DNA of 38,236 bases from Desulfobulbus sp. (GTDB lineage: Bacteria > Desulfobacterota > Desulfobulbia > Desulfobulbales > Desulfobulbaceae): assembly GCA_003604995.1 (NCBI GenBank), contig QZJD01000047.1, positions 1-38,236 on the forward strand. Direction: 5' to 3'. This document shows positions 26,101 through 31,606 of the stretch, one piece after another. Position 1 is the stretch's first letter, and each line of letters starts with the position of its first letter. Made by a program: the position numbers and the translations under genes. A model generated the notes under the pieces. The model did not search any database, was not told the origin of the DNA, and was given only the letters and a program-made list of their open reading frames with translations.

Positions 26101-26941
26101 GTTCCTTTACCCCGCCCTGTTTGTCGACAAACTCCATCACCGAGTCGAACTGCGCTATATCGAGGATCGTGCGGAGAGTTTCCGGCGGAACCGGGAGGGA
26201 CTGCGTTTTCTCCATTCCCTGCGGTTTTCCAAAGAGGTGAAGGGCCTGGTCGGGGAGTGCAAGGCGGCGCTCACCAGCCACTCGGCCTCCTGGCTGGCCC
26301 TGGGCTCCGGCCATACCGCGACAGAGCTTCGCGAACTGCTGCCGGCATTTCTCCTGGACGAAATTTTTCCTACGGCGGCACCCTCCCTGCCCTCGGCCCG
26401 GGAATTTGAGGAGGTCTCCGCAGCGGCCCGGGACAAAGGCGTGACGCGCAGCGGGTGCCGGATGCTCGATGAGCTGCTCCGCCTCCTTGCCCTTCGCAGG
26501 GAAATCGGGCATCGTCTCAGCCAGGGCGGCCGGGGAAAGAGCAGCGAACTCCCGGCCCCGCTCCGCGCCGAACTGGAAAACCGCCTCCGGGAACTGCTGC
26601 CGTCGAACTTTCTCCAGAGCCGGCGCTTCAACGACCTCGTTCATACCGAGCGCTACCTCCGGGCACTGGCTGTTCGTCTTGAACGGGCCGCGCACGCGCC
26701 GGCCAAGGACGCAAAAAAGGCGGAGCAGATCGGCCCGGCGGCAAACCGCCTGAACCGGTTCCCCGATTGCGCGGACATGCCGGCAGAGTGCTGCCGCGTC
26801 CTGGCCGAGTACCGCCAACTCGTGGAGGAACTGCATGTTTCAGTGTTCGCCCCTGAACTCGGAACCGCCGTCCCGGTCTCGGCAAAACGGCTGGCGGAAA
26901 AATGGCAGGAGGTGGAAAACGCCTGCCTGCGCGTGGAATAG
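23198..26941 (+). CDS. hrpA: ATP-dependent RNA helicase HrpA
   Basis: The 1,247-aa protein is a DEAH/RHA-family helicase of nearly the same length as E. coli HrpA (1,300). The core has Walker A GDTGSGKTTQ (32-41), TQPRRIAAVAVAERV, DEAHERS (127-133), SSATLD and the ATNIAETSLTVPGI and QRKGRCGRTGPG motifs. HA2 and OB-fold regions follow. A long C-terminal half holds the DUF3418 type of domain seen only in HrpA. In E. coli HrpA has been linked to rescue of stalled ribosomes and fimbrial mRNA processing. GGAAAC precedes the ATG. The gene is divergent from galU. Confidence 0.96.
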   Translation: MDLTIPGDLPIAARGDDIIAAINASQVLVIAGDTGSGKTTQLPKMCLAAGRSRSGIIGCTQPRRIAAVAVAERVSQEMKAPDLVGYKIRFRDQTTPDTRIKFMTDGVLLAETLHDRLLRRYDTLIIDEAHERSLNIDFLLGYLKTLIARRPDLKLIISSATLDTEKFSAHFGGAPVINVTGRTYPVSVAYHPPAESEDGEQESHVEQAAREAVLLSDRHPVGDMLIFMPTERDILDCVEILQAKLGGNATVLPLFGRLHAADQRRIFRPSRQRKIIVATNIAETSLTVPGIRFVIDTGLARISRYNSRAGTTSLLVSRVSQASCDQRKGRCGRTGPGVCLRLFSEEDYLARPQYTQPEIQRANLAEVILRMISLGLGDPREFPFLDPPSSHALRDGYRLLLELGAISGENRLTRRGRIMTGLPLDPCIARIIVEAAQRGALREIKIIAAGLSIQDPRIRPAESEEKADAAHRKFVDPQSDFLSLLNIWNTFQATAGKVSKGRLRKFCAGHFLSWQRMREWLDIHEQISELTRHHPSFHDNAEPASFAAVHQSLLSGFLRNIGQKKEKNLYRISSGREAMIFPGSALYNHGGRWAVCASFMETSRLFAMTAANIDVRWLEEIGGGLCRKSWSDPHWEKKAGQVTALEKVTLFGLIIVAGRRINYGRVGMEAAAEARDIFIRQALVGGELGGRAPFLQHNLQLIGDYREMEEKMRRRDIVVDEQTLYRFYDQRLGTVYDRHTLNLEIRRHHGDHFLRMRMEDICQTEPAGEELYRFPEFLPAGPHRLALTYRFEPGHEDDGVTAQIPVPLVETLRPSLFEWLVPGLLEEKVTALLKYLPKTLRRRLVPLPDAAGRILDAISRHDGSLYAALEQTVSRLYQVKIGRADWQPDKLPSHLKIRFCLVGEAGEILLCSRSFQDLIDAVRAGKSPSPAASRQPAIPVPPPRLIESWDFAAPPAPIALHAPEQGAGFLYPALFVDKLHHRVELRYIEDRAESFRRNREGLRFLHSLRFSKEVKGLVGECKAALTSHSASWLALGSGHTATELRELLPAFLLDEIFPTAAPSLPSAREFEEVSAAARDKGVTRSGCRMLDELLRLLALRREIGHRLSQGGRGKSSELPAPLRAELENRLRELLPSNFLQSRRFNDLVHTERYLRALAVRLERAAHAPAKDAKKAEQIGPAANRLNRFPDCADMPAECCRVLAEYRQLVEELHVSVFAPELGTAVPVSAKRLAEKWQEVENACLRVE

Positions 26942-27015
26942 CACTGCCACCGGCCGTGCCGACAAGTTGTTGAAACCCTGGCAACGACTGTTCCGGGTTT
27001 CGCGTTCGGGTGAGG

Positions 27016-27043
27016 TTGTAAAAATTGCCGGGTTCGATACAAT
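27016..27043 (+). promoter_or_regulatory. candidate sigma70 promoter of the SDR epimerase gene
   Basis: TTGTAA, a 16-nt spacer and TACAAT (5 of 6 for the -10) lie in the gap after hrpA, about 85 nt upstream of the next start codon at 27128. Confidence 0.45.
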
Positions 27044-27127
27044 AGAGCAAATCGTTCTGTTTACAATCTCTACGGAAGCGAGGGGACGGCGCCGGATGAA
27101 CATGGATTATCCAAAGGGGATACGCTG

Positions 27128-28030
27128 ATGCGTTGCTTTGTCACCGGGGGCACCGGTTTTGTCGGCCGACACCTGGTCCGCCTTCTCGAACGGCCGGTGG
27201 TTGCCGGACGGAGTTACCGTAAAATCAGAGGAATCCTCGGGGAAGAGGTCACCCCTTACCCCTGGGACCTCGAAACGCCGCCGGACCGCCATGCCCTCGC
27301 CGGGGTGGATACGGTCTTCCATCTGGCCGGCGAGTCGGTGTTCAACGGCCGCTGGAACAATGCCCGCAAACAGCGGATCATGGACAGTCGTATCCGAGGT
27401 ACCCGCAACCTGGTGGCCGCACTGGCCGAACTTGACCCGCGGCCGGCGGTCCTGGTCTGCGCTTCGGCCATTGGCTATTACGGCGGCCGCGGCGATGAGC
27501 CGCTCAGCGAAGACTCACCGGCCGGCACGGATTTTCTGGCACAGGTCTGCCAGGCCTGGGAAGATGAGGCCCGGCAGGCGGAACATCTCGGCATCCGGGT
27601 GGTGTCGGTGCGGATCAGCGTCGTCCTGGGCAGCGACGGCGGCGCCCTGCCCCAAATGCTCCTGCCGTTCCGCCTCGGGCTCGGCGGCCGCATCGGCAGC
27701 GGCAGGCAATACATGTCCTGGATCCATATCGACGACCTGGTGGGCATCCTTCTTCATGCCGCAAAAAGCAGCACCGTCCGCGGCCCGGTCAACGCCGCCG
27801 CCCCGAACGCAGTGACCAACAGGGAATTTACCGCGGCCCTCGCCGGGGTATTGCACCGACCCGCCTTTCTGGCAGTGCCGGCGCCGGTGCTTAAGATTAC
27901 CCTGGGCGAATTCGCCGATGTCCTTCTTGCTTCGCAGCGGGTGGTGCCGGAAAAAATCCTCCGGGACGGTTATGCGTTCCGCTACCCGGAACTCAAGGGT
28001 GCGTTGCGGAGCATTTTATTAGGGGATTAG
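27128..28030 (+). CDS. TIGR01777/YfcH-type SDR-family NAD-dependent epimerase
   Basis: The 300-aa protein is an extended SDR with the nucleotide motif GGTGFVG (7-13). It has HLAGESVFNGRW, the ASAIGYYGGRG segment characteristic of the YfcH/SDR39U1 family, the QYMSWIHIDDL motif, and a C-terminal domain with FADVLLASQRVVP. The substrate in bacteria is unknown; cell-division inhibitor SulA-type annotations for this family are not well founded. AAAGGGG precedes the ATG. The last codons and the TAG stop (28028-28030) lie inside the first unit of the G-rich repeat array, so the repeat reaches into the gene's 3' end. Confidence 0.92.
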   Translation: MRCFVTGGTGFVGRHLVRLLERPVVAGRSYRKIRGILGEEVTPYPWDLETPPDRHALAGVDTVFHLAGESVFNGRWNNARKQRIMDSRIRGTRNLVAALAELDPRPAVLVCASAIGYYGGRGDEPLSEDSPAGTDFLAQVCQAWEDEARQAEHLGIRVVSVRISVVLGSDGGALPQMLLPFRLGLGGRIGSGRQYMSWIHIDDLVGILLHAAKSSTVRGPVNAAAPNAVTNREFTAALAGVLHRPAFLAVPAPVLKITLGEFADVLLASQRVVPEKILRDGYAFRYPELKGALRSILLGD

Positions 28031-28163
28031 GGGATTAGGGGTTTAGGGGTTTAGGGGATTAGGGGATTAGGGGGTTAGGGGTTTAGGGGTTTAGGGGTTT
28101 AGGGGGTTAGGGGTTTAGGGGTTTAGGGGTTTAGGAGTTTAGGGGGTTAGGAGTTTAGGGGGG
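28022..28163 (+). repeat. telomere-like 8-bp tandem repeat (GGGGTTTA)
   Basis: Seventeen contiguous 8-nt units run from 28022 to 28157, mostly GGGGTTTA with GGGGATTA, GGGGGTTA and GGAGTTTA variants, then a run of G. The G-rich strand is the plus strand, and the units resemble eukaryotic telomere repeats. Nearly every unit offers a G-tract, so G-quadruplex formation is likely. The first unit supplies the stop codon of the upstream gene. Confidence 0.95.
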
Positions 28164-28206
28164 CTGTCAGGTTGGAGGAAATGGAAATGCGGGAAGGACA
28201 ACATCC

Positions 28207-28527
28207 GTGTTGAGACCTCAGCTGATCGTCCTGCTGGTGTGGCTGTTTGTCATGGCTTGCGCCCTGGCGGCCTGCTCCGGATCGCCGCAGGGCAACGCTG
28301 CCGATGGCGGACGCTGGTACCGGCTGCATCGCTGCGAGGGGTGCCACGGCGAAGGCGGCAGGGGCGGACGGGCGCCCACGCTCAACGGATCCGCCATCAG
28401 CTACCGCCGCTTCCTCAATAAGCTGCGGACTCCGGATTCGACGATCATGCCAGCCTATGGTCCGGAAGAGCTGCCGGAAGAAGACGCGGCGGACATCTTT
28501 CTCTGGCTGCAAAAGACGCAACGCTAA
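28207..28527 (+). CDS. monoheme c-type cytochrome lipoprotein
   Basis: The GTG at 28207 is chosen because GGAAGGA lies 8 to 9 nt upstream and no ATG in this frame precedes it. The 106-aa product has a lipoprotein signal ending in LAAC (ACALAACSGS), one haem site CEGCH, and a class I layout with a likely axial Met in STIMPAYG near the C-terminus. It should be a membrane-tethered periplasmic electron carrier. It is the first gene after the G-rich array and is followed 23 nt later by the rhodanese/ferritin-like gene, suggesting an operon. Confidence 0.85.
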   Translation: MLRPQLIVLLVWLFVMACALAACSGSPQGNAADGGRWYRLHRCEGCHGEGGRGGRAPTLNGSAISYRRFLNKLRTPDSTIMPAYGPEELPEEDAADIFLWLQKTQR

Positions 28528-28550
28528 CATTTTCCCAAGGAACGGATACT

Positions 28551-29381
28551 ATGGGCTGGAAACAGTTTTTTACCCCGGTTGCCTCCATGGATGCTCCGCA
28601 GGCCAAGAAGTTTCTGACCAACCAGCCGGCGGACTCGGTCACCGTACTCGACGTACGGCAGCCGGCGGAATACGAAGCCGGCCATATCGCGGGCGCCAAG
28701 CTGATCCCCTTGCCCGAGCTGCAGGGGAGGATGGCTGAACTCGACAATACAAAACCCACGGTGGTCTACTGCGCCATCGGCGGCCGCAGCAGGATCGCCG
28801 CCCAGATGCTGGCCGGCGGCGATTTCGCCGAGGTCTACAACCTGAGCGGCGGATTCAAGGCCTGGCAGGGCAATACGGCGGCAGGACCCGAGGACCAGGG
28901 CCTGGCCCTGTTCAGCGGCCGTGAATCAGCGGAAGAGGTCCTCGTTACCGCCTATTCGCTGGAGCAGGGACTGCGGGAATTCTATCTTCGGATGATCCCC
29001 CTGGCCAAGAATGACCCCGTCAAAGAGCTGTTCCAAAAACTGGCGGCCATCGAGGTCACCCACCAGAACCGAATTCTCGAAGAATACCGGCGCCTGACCG
29101 GGACCAGCGTCGATGTTGCCGTGTTTGAACGGGAAGTTGCCGGTCCGGCCATGGAAGGCGGGCTCAGCACCGAGGAGTACATCAGCCGCGCCGGCGCAAA
29201 TCTGGATCAGGTGACCGATGTCCTGTCCCTGGCCATGGCCATCGAGGCCCAGGCGATGGATCTCTACCAGCGCGCCGCCGCCACCCGGACCGATCCGAAC
29301 GGGCAACGGATGCTGCGCCAGATCGCCGGCGAAGAACAGGAACACCTGAAGCTGCTTGGGGACCTCTTTCAGCAGCTCTGA
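28551..29381 (+). CDS. rhodanese domain fused to a ferritin-like di-iron domain
   Basis: The 276-aa protein has an N-terminal rhodanese domain (about 10-108; LDVRQPAEYEAGHIAGA) with the active-site loop CAIGGRS (Cys74). The C-terminal half is a four-helix ferritin-like domain (about 125-275). Its candidate iron ligands are Glu138, Glu168xxHis171, Glu232 and Glu262xxHis265, the rubrerythrin/ferritin ligand pattern. There is no signal peptide, so it is probably cytoplasmic. Rhodaneses move sulfane sulfur and ferritin-like sites handle oxygen, peroxide or iron; a combined sulfur/oxidative-stress role is inferred. AAGGA precedes the ATG. It is followed 29 bp later by the FAD oxidoreductase gene. 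Confidence 0.88.
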   Translation: MGWKQFFTPVASMDAPQAKKFLTNQPADSVTVLDVRQPAEYEAGHIAGAKLIPLPELQGRMAELDNTKPTVVYCAIGGRSRIAAQMLAGGDFAEVYNLSGGFKAWQGNTAAGPEDQGLALFSGRESAEEVLVTAYSLEQGLREFYLRMIPLAKNDPVKELFQKLAAIEVTHQNRILEEYRRLTGTSVDVAVFEREVAGPAMEGGLSTEEYISRAGANLDQVTDVLSLAMAIEAQAMDLYQRAAATRTDPNGQRMLRQIAGEEQEHLKLLGDLFQQL

Positions 29382-29410
29382 CACCACCAACAGGAAAGGC
29401 GACGCACGAA

Positions 29411-30523
29411 ATGGCAAAAAACCTGCTGCTGGCCGGCGGCGGCCACGCCCACATGATGGTTCTGGCCAACCTTGGAAAATTTAAGGAAATGGGCCATCTG
29501 GTGACGGTGATCCAGCCGTCGCCGCACCATTACTATTCCGGAATGGGACCGGGCATGCTCGGCTTGACCTACCGCCCGGAAGAGATCCGCTTCGCAACCC
29601 GCCGGGTGGTGGAAAAACAGGGAGGCACTTTCATCCTCGGCAAGGTGGCCAAGGTGGAACCGGCGGCCAACCGGGTGATACTTGAATCAGGGGAAACCAT
29701 CGCCTATGATGTGGTGTCCTTCAACATCGGCAGCAACGTGTCCGGGCACGTCGCCGCGGAAAAAAGCGACACCATTTTCCCGGTTAAGCCGATTGAGCGG
29801 CTGCACGAAGCCCAGCAGCTCATCCTCCGCCTGGGCAAGACCAGGCCCCTGACCGTCGGGGTCGTCGGCGGCGGTCCGTCCGCGGTGGAGATCGCCGGCA
29901 ACGTCTGGGGCCTTGCCCGGAAGGCGGACCTGTTGCCGATCACCATCAGGATATTTGCCCGCACCTCCATCATGACCTCTTTTCCGGACGGGGTGCGCTA
30001 CCACGCCATTAACTCCCTGAACCGGCGAAAAATCGAAATCATCGAACACTGCGCCGTGACCAGGGTCGAACCGGGCAAAATCGAGATCGATTCGCGCCAG
30101 AGCTACGGGCTGGATGTGATCTTTATCGCGGTCGGGGTGCGCCCCTCTGCGGTATTCCGGAACTCCGGCATGGCCGTCGGCCCGGAGGGCGGCCTTCTCG
30201 TCAATCGGTACCTGCAAAGCGTCGAGCATCCCAATATTTTCGGCGGCGGCGACTGCATCTATTTTCAGGACAAACCCCTGGACAAGGTGGGGGTTTACGC
30301 GGTTCGGGAAAACCCGGTCCTGCTGCACAACCTGCAGGCGGCCCTTGAAGGGAGGCCGTTGCGGTCCTTTGATCCCGGCGGCGACTATCTCTTGATCTTC
30401 AACCTGGGGGACGGCACCGGCATTTTTCGAAAAAAATGGCTCCTGTTCGACGGCAGGCCGGCCTTTCTTCTGAAGGATTACATCGACCGGCGGTTCATGA
30501 ACAGATTCCAGGCATTGGAGTGA
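29411..30523 (+). CDS. FAD-dependent pyridine nucleotide-disulfide-type oxidoreductase (TIGR03169-like)
   Basis: The 370-aa protein has an N-terminal FAD-binding motif (LLLAGGGHAHMMVL), a second Rossmann motif VGVVGGGPSAVEIAGN (about 153-168) and a C-terminal FGGGDC motif. This arrangement resembles type II NADH dehydrogenases and sulfide:quinone reductases. The GGGHAH start is typical of the SelD-associated subgroup (TIGR03169). I see no conserved redox CxxC, so electron transfer to a quinone or a protein is more likely than disulfide chemistry. It closes the cytochrome-rhodanese operon, and a 7-bp G-rich repeat array begins 6 bp after its stop. Confidence 0.85.
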   Translation: MAKNLLLAGGGHAHMMVLANLGKFKEMGHLVTVIQPSPHHYYSGMGPGMLGLTYRPEEIRFATRRVVEKQGGTFILGKVAKVEPAANRVILESGETIAYDVVSFNIGSNVSGHVAAEKSDTIFPVKPIERLHEAQQLILRLGKTRPLTVGVVGGGPSAVEIAGNVWGLARKADLLPITIRIFARTSIMTSFPDGVRYHAINSLNRRKIEIIEHCAVTRVEPGKIEIDSRQSYGLDVIFIAVGVRPSAVFRNSGMAVGPEGGLLVNRYLQSVEHPNIFGGGDCIYFQDKPLDKVGVYAVRENPVLLHNLQAALEGRPLRSFDPGGDYLLIFNLGDGTGIFRKKWLLFDGRPAFLLKDYIDRRFMNRFQALE

Positions 30524-30529
30524 GCTGAT

Positions 30530-30622
30530 AGGTTTTGGGTTTTGGGTTTCGGGTTTTGGGTTTTGGGTTTAGGGTTTAGGGTTTCGGGTTTTGGGTTTCG
30601 GGTTTTGGGTTTTGGGTTTAGG
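30530..30622 (+). repeat. telomere-like 7-bp tandem repeat (GGGTTTN)
   Basis: About 13 units of 7 nt (GGGTTTT, GGGTTTC, GGGTTTA) begin 6 bp after the FAD oxidoreductase stop codon. TTTAGGG is the plant telomere unit. The period differs from the 8-bp array at 28022, so the two arose or expanded separately. The G-rich strand is again the plus strand. Confidence 0.95.
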
Positions 30623-30666
30623 AGGCGGCGGGATGTAGAGAGCGCTGGCGAAACCATTGATTGCGC

Positions 30667-30698
30667 TCCCCTCTCCCCAGGCGCGGGAGAGAGGGGAA
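30667..30698. other. CT/GA-rich stem-loop
   Basis: CCCCTCTCCC pairs with the following GGGAGAGAGGGG around a short GC-rich loop. It lies between the 7-bp repeat array and the convergent dodecin stop codon. It lacks a U-tract, so its role as a terminator is uncertain. Confidence 0.4.
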
Positions 30699-30723
30699 AG
30701 ATGACAAAATATCCGATTCGGTC

Positions 30724-30945
30724 CTATTTCTTTTTCGGCAGATCGTATTTGAACGATACATTGACCCGGGCGCGATAACTTACCACCTGGCCCTTATCGA
30801 TCTGCATATCCAGTTTGACGATTTCCGCAATCCGTAAATTCTTGAGGCTCTTGCCCGCGGTTTCCACTGCATTCCGGGCCGCGTCTTCCCAGGATTTCTT
30901 GCTGGTGCCGACGAGTTCAATAATCTTGTACACACTGTCCGCCAT
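30724..30945 (-). CDS. dodecin (flavin-binding protein)
   Basis: The 73-aa protein matches dodecins over its full length: VYKIIELVGTSKKSWEDAARNAVETA, then LKNLRIAEIVKLDMQIDKG and a final YRARVNVSFKYDL strand. Dodecins are dodecameric storage or buffering proteins that bind flavins in the cytoplasm. AGGAGG precedes the ATG at 30945. It is divergent from the beta-propeller gene across 661 bp and convergent with the FAD oxidoreductase. The proximity to a flavoprotein gene is suggestive but may be chance. Confidence 0.95.
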   Translation of the reverse strand: MADSVYKIIELVGTSKKSWEDAARNAVETAGKSLKNLRIAEIVKLDMQIDKGQVVSYRARVNVSFKYDLPKKK

Positions 30946-31091
30946 AGTCTGCCTCCTTAGTTGGTTTCGAATCGAGAAATGGTGAAACTCACCTTCTCGC
31001 CTATTGTAGCAAACAGCGCCGCTGATGAACAGTTGAAAAAATTATTGTAAATTTAGTTGCAAACATTTTGCTTAAATTTATCTCCCCTCCC

Positions 31092-31120
31092 TTGACTTCG
31101 CAGTTGAAAACAGTTATTAA
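31092..31120 (+). promoter_or_regulatory. candidate sigma70 promoter P1 (distal)
   Basis: TTGACT, a 17-nt spacer and TATTAA lie on the plus strand about 490 nt upstream of the beta-propeller gene. If used, the transcript has a long leader containing the dyads of this region. Confidence 0.45.
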
Positions 31121-31387
31121 AAAAGTATGCAACAAACTGAAATGACGAACAAATTACAGTACGAAATTGCTACCACAAAATAAATTGAGCTAAGATATCA
31201 AGAGGTAAGGAAATACGTATTACACAATCGTAATTAAAGGCGGGGACAATGTGGTGGTAGGAAGGTTCCGGTGATATTCCTCCATTACAGGTCGGCAGGA
31301 GACAAAAAATAACGTACTCATCATCCTGGCCGAATGGAGGAATAGAGTGAATGACATTCGACAAAACAAAAAATTTTCGTTCTTACC

Positions 31388-31417
31388 TTGACATATAACC
31401 GGCGGAACAGGTAATTT
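31388..31417 (+). promoter_or_regulatory. candidate sigma70 promoter P2 (proximal)
   Basis: A perfect TTGACA -35 is followed after 18 nt by TAATTT. The dyad TGCGAC-N5-GTCACA (31421-31437; 5 of 6 paired) overlaps the expected start site and could be an operator. The start codon is about 190 nt downstream. Confidence 0.45.
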
Positions 31418-31606
31418 CAATGCGACAAATTGTCACAGTTCGGCTCAAATGGCTGTTTCACCGAAGACGACACCGCCCGGGGAGGGAGGGAATAACGGCT
31501 CAGCACCTATGTCCGGGCAAGTAGAAGCATCTGCAAGTCAACGTTAATATCACAGATTAACGGTCTCTCAGCGAGAGGGGGAAAACCGGGGGAGAATACA
31601 GCGGTT

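Larger units (their letters stand above)
30946..31606. other. long structured intergenic region (dodecin / beta-propeller)
   Basis: No ORF here has a ribosome site. Dyads are seen at 31170-31176/31254-31260 (CTACCAC/GTGGTAG), 31275-31286/31333-31344 (TATTCCTCCATT and complement, 12 bp), 31542-31548/31556-31562 (CGTTAAT/ATTAACG) and 31565-31569/31573-31577 (CTCTC/GAGAG). The latter part is a leader if either of the two candidate plus-strand promoters is used. I could not fit it to a known riboswitch class. Confidence 0.55.

Noticed and set aside
24989-26836. 615-aa minus-strand ORF opposite hrpA
   Set aside because: It overlaps the conserved hrpA frame completely and has no recognisable domain or ribosome site.
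26835-27128. 97-aa ORF overlapping the end of hrpA and the following gap
   Set aside because: It lies in another frame of hrpA, has no ribosome site and no family resemblance.
28022-28163. CRISPR array
   Set aside because: Units are 8 bp and contiguous with no spacers; no cas genes are nearby.
30542-30778. 78-aa ORF starting in the 7-bp array
   Set aside because: Its N-terminus is a translation of the tandem repeat (Gly/Phe/Val/Leu pattern) and it overlaps dodecin.
31430-31606. c-di-GMP (GEMM) riboswitch before the propeller/cytochrome genes
   Set aside because: GEMM elements often precede cytochrome genes in Geobacter, but the conserved GGGACGCAAAGCC-type core and tetraloop receptor pattern are not present.
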